DNA from: Bacillota bacterium
GTDB lineage: Bacteria; Bacillota; Clostridia; Lachnospirales; Lachnospiraceae
Reading direction: 5' to 3'
Assembly (NCBI GenBank): GCA_023421505.1
Contig: JAEZTJ010000083.1
Coordinates: forward strand, 47,586-111,585
DNA length: 64,000 nt
Below are positions 17,112 to 26,488 of this stretch, piece after piece; the stretch's first letter is position 1, and the number at the start of each line of letters is the position of its first letter. The translations under genes were made by a program, and so were the position numbers. The notes beneath the pieces were generated by a model that saw nothing but the letters and a program-made list of their open reading frames with translations, was not told the origin of the DNA and did no database searches.

Positions 17112-17295
17112 TATAATATTGTTTATTACTGATAATTCAAGTTCGATTAAGAGGGTGATACTTTTATAAATTATATGAATCACCTGTATGAAATAATTAA
17201 TTATAATTTTTTCAAAATAATGGCTTAGTCAGCTGCTGATTTATAAAGGACTATTAGTGTTTTTCGACACATAATCGATACTATGCTAGTTAATA

Positions 17296-18438
17296 TCAGA
17301 GCTTTGGCATTATTGAAACATTGCTTAACAGCATATGTTTGACATATTGCTCTAGTACTTCTTCCTGAAGTAGAAAATCGGTATGAATTTCAATATATGA
17401 TAATTTATCCTTATATTCTTTTTTAAAATACGGATTGATCACTGCTTCATACTGAGGTGCAAAAAGTCCTTGCTTTTTTATATAGCAGCTAGAAGGCTTT
17501 GCTTTTTCGCGGAAAGCTTTATCCACATATTGCGCAAGGCTCTTATGTACAGCCATATCTTCAGCAGGCAAATAAAAATAGTCTTTATAATTATCATAAA
17601 AATGCTTTAATTCACCTTCATAAATACGTACAGAAAGCATACCGGTATGATCATATGCCACTATTTGCATAAGCTCATTGCCAAATTGAATTTTTACCGG
17701 AAGAGTCTCGGATAATTCAAAGATAATATTTAAAATATCGAGCTCTACCTCTGCTTTTCTTATTCTAATCGGTTTTTTAAATAGAGCTTCGTAATTCAGC
17801 ATTGGACTAACATGGAGCAGCCCTCGTAGATCATCCTCGTTATGAAGAAGTAACTGCTCAAGTAAAAGCTCGGCTTCTGTCGGAGAGGGGAAGGCTATAC
17901 TGGGAGTGCGCATTTTCTTTAGCTTCTCATAATGTTTCTTCCCCAGGTAAAACTGATATACTTCTATCAAATCACCGCCGTTAGAGGTATCCTTACGGTG
18001 CACCTTTAAAAAGGCTTCCAGTGACTTTAGCTTTAAACTATCTAACCCTAGTAGCTTTTTATAAGGTAAGACTTTCTTATAAATGTCTATGCTTATTAGA
18101 TGGTCAAAGCTGTAATTCAGATTATGAAGAATGCATTTACGCTGTATATAGGGAATATCAAAGCCTGTGCCGTTATAGTGAATCAGAATGGAATAATCCT
18201 TTAAAAATTCAAAAAAGGAAGTGATTAAAAGAATCTCCTCTTTAATATCCTCCGAAAACCATTGGATTAGCTGATAGGAGGATTTTTCATAATAGGCACA
18301 GCCTATCAGATAAAGATAACTTGTATCTGCGGATAATCCAGTTGTTTCTATATCAAAAAATACAATTTTATTTATATCAAAATCCTTCTCAAAGGAATAG
18401 CCTGGCATTTGCTCAAGAGAAAATTGTCTCGTTATCAT
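17296..18438 (-). CDS. RNase H-like exonuclease domain protein (YprB family)
   Basis: A 380-residue protein with the DEDD-type ribonuclease H fold: FFDIETTGL near the N-terminus, then LIHYNGTGFDIPYI, then HNEDDLRGLL. These supply the acidic metal ligands. In Bacillus yprB stands beside a helicase gene; the role is unknown. Here it stands alone. The upstream 16 codons to 18486 derive from the family 3 repeat. ATG 18438 has GGAGG seven bases upstream, provided by that repeat. Confidence 0.85.
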   Translation of the reverse strand: MITRQFSLEQMPGYSFEKDFDINKIVFFDIETTGLSADTSYLYLIGCAYYEKSSYQLIQWFSEDIKEEILLITSFFEFLKDYSILIHYNGTGFDIPYIQRKCILHNLNYSFDHLISIDIYKKVLPYKKLLGLDSLKLKSLEAFLKVHRKDTSNGGDLIEVYQFYLGKKHYEKLKKMRTPSIAFPSPTEAELLLEQLLLHNEDDLRGLLHVSPMLNYEALFKKPIRIRKAEVELDILNIIFELSETLPVKIQFGNELMQIVAYDHTGMLSVRIYEGELKHFYDNYKDYFYLPAEDMAVHKSLAQYVDKAFREKAKPSSCYIKKQGLFAPQYEAVINPYFKKEYKDKLSYIEIHTDFLLQEEVLEQYVKHMLLSNVSIMPKL

Positions 18439-18445
18439 ATCAAAA

Positions 18446-18500
18446 CCTCCATACTGCCAAAACCTGCGAATTTGGGCAGCGCACAAATTTGCTGATTGAA
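18446..18500 (-). repeat. 55-base repeat, family 3, copy 2
   Basis: Inverted copy of 16616-16670. It again ends in ATGGAGG, now serving as ribosome site for the YprB-like gene. The pair therefore flanks 1.8 kb as inverted repeats. Confidence 0.85.
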
Positions 18501-18553
18501 GTGTGAATTATTCTTTTCAATAATTCACACTAACTCCATGCCGCTTTAACGGC
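18500..18553. repeat. Two adjoining hairpins
   Basis: AGTGTGAATTATT pairs with AATAATTCACACT (18500-18531), as at 9941-9972. GCCG/CGGC (18540-18553) forms a second small stem. The rest of the gap to 18738 shows no gene and no clear promoter. Confidence 0.6.
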
Positions 18554-18738
18554 AATGTAATTTTATCATATAATAAGACAGAAGGAAAGAGGACAGGCCC
18601 AGATATAATGCAGGCTTTATCGAATTAAAAAAGGATTAAAATCAAAAAATATACTGTATTTGCAAAAGGGTTGTGATATACTTAATCCTATTAATAGCCA
18701 AGCATAATAAGGATTGATAGATAAAGGGGAGTTATCCA

Positions 18739-21207
18739 ATGTGGGATATTACACTGTTTCATTTGGAATTTTATTATGTGTTTTATATCTTCATCTTATA
18801 TGGGTTCTTTGGTTGGATTTACGAAAGCTGCCTGGTTTCTATACAGAAGAAAGCCTTAATCAACAGAGGATTTTTAAATGGACCGATTATCCCGATTTAT
18901 GGATTCGGGGCTTTACTCGTTTATGTCACTTTTCAGGGCTATGAGGATGACTTACTACTTGCATTTATAGGAGGAGCATGTCTTGCAACGCTGCTTGAAT
19001 ATGTCACCTCTTTGATTATGGAGTTGGTTTTCCATACAAGATGGTGGGACTACAGCAAATTTCCATTTAACCTAAAGGGCAGGGTCTGCTTGCCGGTATC
19101 TTTGTTTTGGGGACTATTAACAATACTGATGCTTCGATTTTTTCAACCCGGTATTAATTATGTGATTGGTATAATTCCCAGAAAATACGGTGAAATTATG
19201 GGATATATTATATTGCCGCTTTTTACTGTAGATATTGTTACAACAATCATTTCCTCGGTTAAATTTGATAAGATTCTTGCTAGACTGCATGAACTGCGTC
19301 AGGATATGACAGAATATGTAGGTACTACTAGGATTTATGAAACTGGAGAAGAATTAATCGGAAGATTTACAAATTTAAGAATGCAAAGCTTATTTTCTGA
19401 GGTGAAAAGCTCGTTCGAAAATAAGCTTCATAGTGTTAGGACAAGTACACTGAGCTTATTTGAGCTTAAGGAGAAAAAGCCTGAAATTGAGTCTAGAATG
19501 AAGGAATTCTTAAAGCGTTATCAGAATATCAGAACGCAGAAAGCTCATATTCGTCTATTAAAGGCATTCCCATCCATGAAGGTAGGCAAAAGAGAGGCAG
19601 CGTTAAGCGATTTACGTGAGAAAATTAGTAAGAAGGGAGTACGGGAGTTGGGAAAGGACTTAAGAGAAGAAGTAACCGGAACGATAAAAGGATATTTAAG
19701 CGGATTTTTAAGAGCAACCCTCGTAGGCTTATTGGTTTTGGCACAATTTACCTTGATTATTTATTTGGCCTATTCATTACAGGAATATACGATTTATCTA
19801 TATTCCTCTATTCAAATCTTAAGTGTTATTATTATTATCGGCTTAATCAATGATAATCGTAATTCCTCCTATAAAATAAGCTGGATTTGCATTATTGCAG
19901 CTCTGCCGATTACCGGTCATATCATGTATATGCTATGGGGAAACCGGCGAAGGAAAAAAATAGATCAAAAGATATTAAATAAACTTGAGCGCGGTAATAA
20001 GTTTCTGGAATTTAATCCCGAAGTTATGAAACGGTTTGCTGCAAAATATCCTACCAAAAGCAGGATGACAAGATATCTTGAATCGAATATGTTCCCCTTA
20101 TATAAGAATAATAAAGTTACCTATTATCCGATGGGTGAAAATGTTTTTGATGCGATTTTTGAGGAAATTGAGAGGGCTGAGCATTTCATTCTTATGAATT
20201 TCTTTATTGTCGGGGAAGGCGTTCTGTGGGATAGGATTCATGAAAAGCTTCTGATGAAGCGAAAGGAAGGGATAAAGGTATTATTTTTATATGATGACTT
20301 TGGTGCCATGCTGCGTACACCGCCTCATTTTAAGCGGAATCTGGAAAGTGAAGGATTTGAGGTCAGAGTATTCAATCCAATTCATAAATACACGGATCAG
20401 CTTTATATGAATTACCGGTCTCATCAAAAAATAATTGTAATCGACGGTAATGTCGGCTTCACCGGAGGTATGAATCTGGCAGATGAATATGTTAATTTGG
20501 TACATCGTTTTGGAACCTGGAAGGATAATGCAGTAAAAGTTGAAGGTGATGCTGTCTGGGGTCTGACGGTTACCTTCCTTAAGATGTGGGAGGTATCCGG
20601 TGAGGAGGGATCGATTGATTTTACACCCTATCGTCCTACAAAACAGTTTGATGAAAATGATATTTTCTGCCAGGTGATTTCGGATGGTCCTGCGGATAAT
20701 CCTAAAAATCCGGTGGAGAATATCTACAAGCAGACAATCTATTACGCAAAGAAAATATTGTATATTACCACACCTTATCTTATAATTGAAGATGATATGA
20801 GAGATGCACTGATTACAGCAGCAATCAGCGGAATCGATGTGCGTATCATTACGCCATATATACCAGATAAGAAAAATGTAAAGATTTTGACGAACTATAA
20901 TTACGGAAGGCTTTTGGAGGCCGGAGTACGAATATTTGAATACACACCCGGTTTTATTCATGCAAAGACAATTATCAATGAGGATTGCGGTATCGTCGGA
21001 ACCATTAATATGGATTACCGCAGCTTCCATCTGCACTATGAATGTGGCGTATGGATCTGTGACAGAGAGACGATTAATGTCATCAGAGATGATTTAATCA
21101 ATACGATGGAAAAGTGCCATGAGGTTACTTATGAAGAGTGGAAGAACAGACCGTTTTTTATAAAATTCTATCAAAGAATATTGAATTTATTCTCGACATT
21201 AATGTAA
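18739..21207 (+). CDS. Fusion of a CmpB-type membrane domain with a cardiolipin synthase-like phospholipase D
   Basis: An 822-residue membrane protein. Residues ~1-175 match the putative ABC permease family of Firmicutes (FFGWIYESCLVSI, then RGFLNGPIIPIYGFGA). A charged linker of ~130 residues follows, then two membrane helices (~325-395) and a cardiolipin synthase module with two HKD motifs. The first is intact (HQKIIVID). The second reads HAKTIINE, with Glu at the usual Asp position. Cardiolipin synthase joins two phosphatidylglycerol molecules; the role of the N-terminal domain is unknown. GGGGAG precedes ATG 18739. No sign of a frameshift joins the parts. Confidence 0.85.
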   Translation: MWDITLFHLEFYYVFYIFILYGFFGWIYESCLVSIQKKALINRGFLNGPIIPIYGFGALLVYVTFQGYEDDLLLAFIGGACLATLLEYVTSLIMELVFHTRWWDYSKFPFNLKGRVCLPVSLFWGLLTILMLRFFQPGINYVIGIIPRKYGEIMGYIILPLFTVDIVTTIISSVKFDKILARLHELRQDMTEYVGTTRIYETGEELIGRFTNLRMQSLFSEVKSSFENKLHSVRTSTLSLFELKEKKPEIESRMKEFLKRYQNIRTQKAHIRLLKAFPSMKVGKREAALSDLREKISKKGVRELGKDLREEVTGTIKGYLSGFLRATLVGLLVLAQFTLIIYLAYSLQEYTIYLYSSIQILSVIIIIGLINDNRNSSYKISWICIIAALPITGHIMYMLWGNRRRKKIDQKILNKLERGNKFLEFNPEVMKRFAAKYPTKSRMTRYLESNMFPLYKNNKVTYYPMGENVFDAIFEEIERAEHFILMNFFIVGEGVLWDRIHEKLLMKRKEGIKVLFLYDDFGAMLRTPPHFKRNLESEGFEVRVFNPIHKYTDQLYMNYRSHQKIIVIDGNVGFTGGMNLADEYVNLVHRFGTWKDNAVKVEGDAVWGLTVTFLKMWEVSGEEGSIDFTPYRPTKQFDENDIFCQVISDGPADNPKNPVENIYKQTIYYAKKILYITTPYLIIEDDMRDALITAAISGIDVRIITPYIPDKKNVKILTNYNYGRLLEAGVRIFEYTPGFIHAKTIINEDCGIVGTINMDYRSFHLHYECGVWICDRETINVIRDDLINTMEKCHEVTYEEWKNRPFFIKFYQRILNLFSTLM

Positions 21208-21219
21208 GAAACAGACGTA

Positions 21220-21240
21220 AAGCATGCATTTCGCATGCTT
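21220..21240. other. Small hairpin between the phospholipase fusion and the zinc-ribbon gene
   Basis: AAGCATGC pairs with GCATGCTT around a five-base loop. There is no T-tract. It may be an mRNA processing or stability element. Confidence 0.4.
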
Positions 21241-21266
21241 ACCGTTTGGTAAGAAGGAGGCTTCTT

Positions 21267-21518
21267 ATGTATACGAATGTATGTAAACACTGTCACAAAG
21301 TATTTATATCCAGATTCAAAGCTTACTCCTGTGAGGCTTGTAAAAAAGTTGACAGTGATCACTTTGATGATATTGAAGCGTACTTAAAGGAATATCCCAA
21401 CAGCAATGCAATACAGATATCAGAGGCCTTAGGTATTACTGCCTTTGAGGTGCTGAATTACTTAAAAGAGGGCAGATTAAATATAACAAAAGGACACTTT
21501 GAACGGTTGCCCGATTAG
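21267..21518 (+). CDS. Zinc-ribbon/helix protein resembling YvyF
   Basis: An 83-residue protein with two Cys pairs (CKHC, then CEAC) and a C-terminal helical part (EYPNSNAIQISEALGITAFE, then EGRL). It resembles the flagellar-operon protein YvyF, yet no flagellar genes are nearby. AAGAAGGAGG ends six bases before ATG 21267; the frame opens earlier, inside the fusion gene, and that extension is rejected. The function is unknown. Confidence 0.75.
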   Translation: MYTNVCKHCHKVFISRFKAYSCEACKKVDSDHFDDIEAYLKEYPNSNAIQISEALGITAFEVLNYLKEGRLNITKGHFERLPD

Positions 21519-21606
21519 TCTATAAATACATAAAAATAAATGATAGCAAAATAAACGAATGTTTCATGATTCTCATTATAATTGTGGTACATATTGAGGT
21601 GGCAGG

Positions 21607-22212
21607 ATGATTGGATATTTAAAGGGAGAATTGGCAGAAATCAAGGAAAGCTATGTTGTTCTTGAGGTGGGGAATATTGGGTACGAGGTTTATCTTTCGT
21701 CCTCTGCTATTCATAAGCTTCCCTTGATGGGAAGTACATTAAAGCTTTATACTTATCTTCATGTCAGAGAGGATGCGATTAGTCTTTTTGGTTTTCTGAC
21801 AAAGGATGATTTAGATGTATTTAAGCTTTTGATTACAGTAAATGGAATTGGACCGAAGGGTGCACTTGGCATTCTATCTGCAATTTCAGCGGATGATATC
21901 CGTTTTGCTGTTCTCGCAGAGGATGCAAAGACAATTGCAAAGGCACCCGGTATCGGTAATAAAACAGCCAGCAAGCTGATCCTGGAGCTTAAGGATAAAT
22001 TTAAGCTGGAGACGGCATTTGAACAAAGATTAGTTAACCAGGCTGAAGTTAGTATAAGCGCAGGAAGCTTTAATAAGAAGGAAGAAGCAGTTCAAGCCCT
22101 TACAGTGTTAGGCTACTCCGGCTCTGAGGCTCTTAAAATAGTTAATCAGATTGAGATAACCGAGGAAATGACTTCAGAAGAAATATTAAAGCTTTGTTTG
22201 AAAAAGATGTAA
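21607..22212 (+). CDS. ruvA: Holliday junction DNA helicase subunit RuvA
   Basis: RuvA binds four-way junctions and loads the RuvB motor. The 201 residues show the N-terminal OB fold (MIGYLKGELAEI), the helix-hairpin-helix motifs (LITVNGIGPKGALGIL and APGIGNKTASKLILELKDK) and the flexible acidic tail with the C-terminal RuvB-binding domain. It is followed by ruvB after 11 bases, the usual pair. Confidence 0.98.
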   Translation: MIGYLKGELAEIKESYVVLEVGNIGYEVYLSSSAIHKLPLMGSTLKLYTYLHVREDAISLFGFLTKDDLDVFKLLITVNGIGPKGALGILSAISADDIRFAVLAEDAKTIAKAPGIGNKTASKLILELKDKFKLETAFEQRLVNQAEVSISAGSFNKKEEAVQALTVLGYSGSEALKIVNQIEITEEMTSEEILKLCLKKM

Positions 22213-22223
22213 ATGGAGACAAT

Positions 22224-23210
22224 ATGGCAAAACGCATGATTACAACGGAATTTACGGAAGAGGACAGTAAGTTAGAAGGAAGCCTTCGGCCTCAGCTGCT
22301 TACCGATTATATCGGACAGGCTAAGGTTAAAGAGAATCTTAAGATTTATATAGAGGCGGCGAAGCAGAGGAAGGAAACGCTTGATCATGTATTATTCTTC
22401 GGCCCTCCTGGGCTTGGCAAAACAACGCTAGCCGGAATAATCGCTAATGAGATGGGGGTAAATATTAAAGTCACCTCAGGTCCGGCGATTGAAAAGCCGG
22501 GAGAAATGGCTGCAATTCTTAATAATCTGCAGGAGGGAGATGTACTCTTTGTTGATGAAATTCATCGTCTGAACCGACAGGTGGAGGAGCTTCTTTATCC
22601 TGCAATGGAGGATTTTGTGATAGATATTGTGATCGGTAAGGGCTCAGCAGCAAAATCTATCCGAATTGATCTTCCCAAATTTACACTCGTTGGTGCTACG
22701 ACAAGGGCAGGAATGTTAACCCCACCATTAAGAGACCGATTTGGAGTAGTAAGCAGACTTGATTTTTATACGATTGAGGAATTGAAGAAGATTATCATCA
22801 GGTCAGCGCAAGTACTCCAGGTTGAAATAGACACGGATGGAGCAATGGAGCTAGCGCGCCGTTCCAGAGGTACGCCTCGTCTGGCTAACCGTCTATTAAA
22901 AAGAGTCAGGGATTTTGCACAGGTAAAGTATGACGGAAGGATAACCAGTGAGGTAGCCGGGTTTGCTCTTGATTTACTGGAGGTTGATAAGCTTGGACTT
23001 GATCATATCGACCGTGAAATCCTTGTAACAATGATTGAGAAATTTGGAGGCGGTCCGGTAGGAATTGAAGCGGTTGCAACTACAATTGGTGAGGATGTGG
23101 GCACAATTGAGGAAGTATATGAGCCGTATCTGGTACAGAACGGTTTAATTCTTCGTACACCCAGAGGAAGAGTTGCTTCCGAGCTTGCTTATAGGCATAT
23201 CGGGTTATGA
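22224..23210 (+). CDS. ruvB: Holliday junction DNA helicase subunit RuvB
   Basis: RuvB is the AAA+ motor that drives branch migration with RuvA. Walker A (FFGPPGLGKTTLA), Walker B (LFVDEIHR), the sensor segment GATTRAGMLTPPLRDRFG and the C-terminal winged helix are all present. The frame opens inside ruvA at 22194, but TGGAGA stands close before ATG 22224 (MAKRMITTEF). At 328 residues it has normal length. Confidence 0.98.
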   Translation: MAKRMITTEFTEEDSKLEGSLRPQLLTDYIGQAKVKENLKIYIEAAKQRKETLDHVLFFGPPGLGKTTLAGIIANEMGVNIKVTSGPAIEKPGEMAAILNNLQEGDVLFVDEIHRLNRQVEELLYPAMEDFVIDIVIGKGSAAKSIRIDLPKFTLVGATTRAGMLTPPLRDRFGVVSRLDFYTIEELKKIIIRSAQVLQVEIDTDGAMELARRSRGTPRLANRLLKRVRDFAQVKYDGRITSEVAGFALDLLEVDKLGLDHIDREILVTMIEKFGGGPVGIEAVATTIGEDVGTIEEVYEPYLVQNGLILRTPRGRVASELAYRHIGL

Positions 23211-23234
23211 TAGGCTGCAAATTGTAATCCTTGC

Positions 23235-23263
23235 TTGTAAACAGTCAAAACATCGGTTATAAT
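23235..23263 (+). promoter_or_regulatory. Probable sigma-A promoter of zapA
   Basis: TTGTAA (23235-23240), a 17-base spacer and a perfect TATAAT (23258-23263) lie 42 bases before the zapA start. Confidence 0.65.
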
Positions 23264-23305
23264 ATTAATGTTATAGGTTTCCAGAGAATAATAGGGGGCA
23301 GGGGA

Positions 23306-23719
23306 ATGAATCAGTATCACGATATTGAGGTTATCATTAATAACAAGCGATATACATTGAGTGGATACGAGGGTGAGGAATATTTACAAAAAATTGCTTC
23401 CTATATCAACAATAAGCACCTGGAATTTCGTAATAAGGATGCCTATAAGTTTTTGGATACCGAATTAAAAAATATCTTAATGCAGATTAATATTGCGGAT
23501 GACTATTTTAAGACATTGGACAAGGTTAAACAAATTCAAGCTGAAAATGAAGCAAAGGGAAATGAAATCTTTGATTTAAAGCACGAGATTATTTCCGCAC
23601 AGACAAAGCTTGCTTCTACTGAGCGGGATTTGGAGGAGCTGAAAAAAGAGCTTTATGAAGCCCAGAAGAAGATTGTCCGATTAGAAACAGAATTAAACGA
23701 TGCAGAAAAGAAAAGATAA
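23306..23719 (+). CDS. zapA: Cell division protein ZapA
   Basis: ZapA binds FtsZ and bundles its protofilaments at the Z-ring. The 137-residue protein has the ZapA core (IEVIINNKRYTLSGYEGEEY, then YINNK) and a long C-terminal coiled coil rich in Glu and Lys. That coil is longer than in Bacillus ZapA, which is about 85 residues. GGGGG stands seven bases before ATG 23306. The upstream frame to 23231 overlaps the promoter and is rejected. Confidence 0.9.
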   Translation: MNQYHDIEVIINNKRYTLSGYEGEEYLQKIASYINNKHLEFRNKDAYKFLDTELKNILMQINIADDYFKTLDKVKQIQAENEAKGNEIFDLKHEIISAQTKLASTERDLEELKKELYEAQKKIVRLETELNDAEKKR

Positions 23720-23886
23720 CAAATATTATTATGGCTGTCCAAATTAACGATATTGATACCAAGGAAAGTGCGGTAAAATATCGGGCATATGGGCAGCTTA
23801 TTTTTACTTGATAGATATTACAACTTAAAGCGTATCTTACTTAAGGAGAATGCGTTTATATAACATAAGTGTATAAGGAGGCTGTC

Positions 23887-26358
23887 ATGAACAGAAGCAT
23901 TGAAATACTCGCACCGGCTGGTTCCTATGAGGGAATGAGGGCAGCTATGAATGCCGGCTGCGATGCAGTTTATATCGGAGGCAGCAGCTTTGGAGCGAGG
24001 GCCTTTGCGGATAATCTGGAGGAGAATACTCTCTTAAAGGCAATTGATGAGGCTCATATCAGGGATAAAAAACTATATTTAACCGTGAATACATTATTGA
24101 AAGAGAATGAGCTTACCGGTAAGCTATATTCATTTTTGGAGAAATATTACTTACAGGGACTTGACGCCGTAATCGTACAGGATGTTGGTGTAATGCATTT
24201 TATTCACAGGAATTTTCCGGAGCTTCCGATTCATGCAAGTACACAGATGACTTTAACTATGGCACAGGGTGCAAACCTTCTTAAGGAGTATGGGGTTACA
24301 AGACTGGTCACTTCAAGGGAGTTAAGCTTCAAAGAGATCCAGACAATGCGTGAAAATACGGAGCTTGAGATAGAAACCTTCGTACATGGAGCACTATGCT
24401 ATTGCTATTCCGGACAGTGTCTTATGAGTAGTATGATTGGCGGACGAAGCGGCAACAGGGGAAGATGTGCGCAGCCCTGTCGGATGCCTTATCAGTTTTT
24501 CAGCGATAAGAAAAAGCTTTCCGGAGATATGGAAAAATTCTTGCTAAGTCCGAAGGATATTAATACCGTTTTGCACATACCGGAGCTTGTAGAGGCTGGT
24601 GTGAATTCCTTTAAGATTGAAGGCAGAATGAAGAGACCCGAATATGCAGCAGCGGTAGCTTATATATATCGTAAATATACTGATAGTTATTTAAAGCAAG
24701 GAAAAGTTGGCTTTGACAAATTGCTGCAGGGCAGTGAATTTAAGCAGGATATGATAGACCTACAGGATCTATATAACAGGGGCGGCTTTTCCGAAGGGTA
24801 TGGAAACAACTATCACGGAAAGGATATGATGTCTCTCTATCGCCCGAATCACAGCGGAGTATATGTTGGAGAAGTCTCAGCGATTAAGGGAAGAGAGCTT
24901 TCTGTCCGGTTGCAGGAAAAGGTTCATGCACAGGATGTACTAGAAATCAGGCTAGAAGAAGAGGAAGGGTATGAATTTACCGTTAAAGAACCTCATAGTG
25001 CCGGCGATATTCTAAAGACAGTTGTTCCTGCTAAGCTTAGTATCAAAGCCAAAACAAAAGTCTATCGTACGAAAAATAATAAATTACTCGGAGAGCTTCA
25101 GAAAAAATATATTGGTGAAGATAAAAAAACAGGCGTAAAAGGCCGATTGACTGCAAGGCTTGGTGAAAGGCTTGCCTTAACCCTCTCCTTTCAGAATTTT
25201 AAAGTAACGGCATATCACGACAGAGTGCAGGCAGCAGAGAGACAGCCTATGACCCAGGATAAATTGGCTGCTCCGTTAAAGAAAACCGGTGACACTCTTT
25301 ATTATTTTGAAGCTTTAGAGATAATTGCCGATGATAATATCTTTGTACCGAATGCCTGGCTGAATGAGATCAGAAGGGATGCACTTAATAAGCTAGCAGA
25401 GGCGGTAGTAAACCATTATCGGAGAAATTTATTTTCGAATATGATTGCCAACGATAATGACTATGATCCGAAGTACGGGAATGAGTTTCGTGAGAAGGAT
25501 AGTATGCTTTGTAAGCCTAAGGCTGATTTAGTAGTGTCAGTATCGGTTCAGACGAAGGAGCAATTTGAGGCCGTTCTTCAATATCCGGAGGTTTCGGCAA
25601 TCTATGCAGATTATCTTACACTTGGTATCGATAATTTAAAGGAGTTAGCAGGAATTGCTTCGAACAAGGGAATAAGCTTTTATCTGTCCTTACCGCACAT
25701 ATGCAGGCTTACCGTATATAATAGGTTAGAAAAGGATTTATTTGCAATAATAGATAGCAATGAGATAAATGGCTTTATTGTCAGAAATTTTGAAGAAGTA
25801 GCACTTTTACAGTCGTTATTAATAAAGCAAGAGCAGAATAAGGAAGTTATCCTAAACTATAATATGTATGTGCTTAATAAGGAAGCGAAGAGCTTCTGGA
25901 AGGAGAAGAAAATTACAAGTTTTACAGCCCCTGTGGAGCTTAATTATATGGAGCTAAAGCTGCTTGGAGTAGAGGATTGTGAAATGTTGGTCTATGGGCA
26001 TCTACCACTTATGATTTCAGCACAGTGTCTCTATGAAAGTACGGCAGGCTGTAAAAGCTGTCAACAGAATAATACTGGTTATCTGCTTGATCGTCTGGGT
26101 AAGAAATTTTTTGTTCAGACCAATTGCGGTGGATGCTATAATACTATTTACAACGGGCAGCCACTTGCACTTCACAAACAGGCAAAGGAAATTTTGGCGC
26201 TTAAGCCAAGAAGGATCAGACTGGATTTTAGTATAGAAACGAAAACGCAGACAGAGCAGAGAATGAAAACTATTATTCGTGCATATAAGTATGGAATTAT
26301 AGATACCTCGGATGGGTTTGATTATACAACAGGTCATTACAAACGAGGAGTAGAATAA
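23887..26358 (+). CDS. U32 family protein with DUF3656 (RlhA-like)
   Basis: An 823-residue U32 protein. Relatives with the DUF3656 domain include RlhA, which hydroxylates C2501 of 23S rRNA in E. coli. The N-terminal U32 core is clear (LAPAGSYEGMRAAMNAGCDA), as are the conserved Cys residues of the iron-sulfur site (CYSGQC, then CAQPC) and the FKIEGRMKRPEYAA block. The last 250 residues form a second Cys-containing half (GCKSCQ and NCGGCYN). AAGGAGG serves ATG 23887. Peptidase activity is unlikely; RNA hydroxylation is inference from family. Confidence 0.85.
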   Translation: MNRSIEILAPAGSYEGMRAAMNAGCDAVYIGGSSFGARAFADNLEENTLLKAIDEAHIRDKKLYLTVNTLLKENELTGKLYSFLEKYYLQGLDAVIVQDVGVMHFIHRNFPELPIHASTQMTLTMAQGANLLKEYGVTRLVTSRELSFKEIQTMRENTELEIETFVHGALCYCYSGQCLMSSMIGGRSGNRGRCAQPCRMPYQFFSDKKKLSGDMEKFLLSPKDINTVLHIPELVEAGVNSFKIEGRMKRPEYAAAVAYIYRKYTDSYLKQGKVGFDKLLQGSEFKQDMIDLQDLYNRGGFSEGYGNNYHGKDMMSLYRPNHSGVYVGEVSAIKGRELSVRLQEKVHAQDVLEIRLEEEEGYEFTVKEPHSAGDILKTVVPAKLSIKAKTKVYRTKNNKLLGELQKKYIGEDKKTGVKGRLTARLGERLALTLSFQNFKVTAYHDRVQAAERQPMTQDKLAAPLKKTGDTLYYFEALEIIADDNIFVPNAWLNEIRRDALNKLAEAVVNHYRRNLFSNMIANDNDYDPKYGNEFREKDSMLCKPKADLVVSVSVQTKEQFEAVLQYPEVSAIYADYLTLGIDNLKELAGIASNKGISFYLSLPHICRLTVYNRLEKDLFAIIDSNEINGFIVRNFEEVALLQSLLIKQEQNKEVILNYNMYVLNKEAKSFWKEKKITSFTAPVELNYMELKLLGVEDCEMLVYGHLPLMISAQCLYESTAGCKSCQQNNTGYLLDRLGKKFFVQTNCGGCYNTIYNGQPLALHKQAKEILALKPRRIRLDFSIETKTQTEQRMKTIIRAYKYGIIDTSDGFDYTTGHYKRGVE

Positions 26359-26386
26359 GATAGCCGGCAAAGTAGAGAACTTATGT

Positions 26387-26450
26387 AATTGAGAAACTCA
26401 GTAATTGTAAGTATTGTATACAATTAGTAAAACTATATCGTTTCGCAATT
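26387..26450. repeat. Palindromic repeat, family 1, short copy
   Basis: A 64-base imperfect palindrome. The ends AATTGAGAAAC and GTTTCGCAATT pair with one mismatch, around a central ATTGTATACAAT. A larger copy is at 41271-41411 and a diverged one at 62431-62511. Confidence 0.8.
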
Positions 26451-26488
26451 ATCAAAAATAGAGTACTGAAAGGAAGGAGGTTATAGCT

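Noticed and set aside
20287..21036. A 249-codon minus-strand ORF opposite the phospholipase fusion
   Set aside because: It lies fully antisense to the conserved phospholipase D domain, has no ribosome site and its composition is that of a reversed coding strand.
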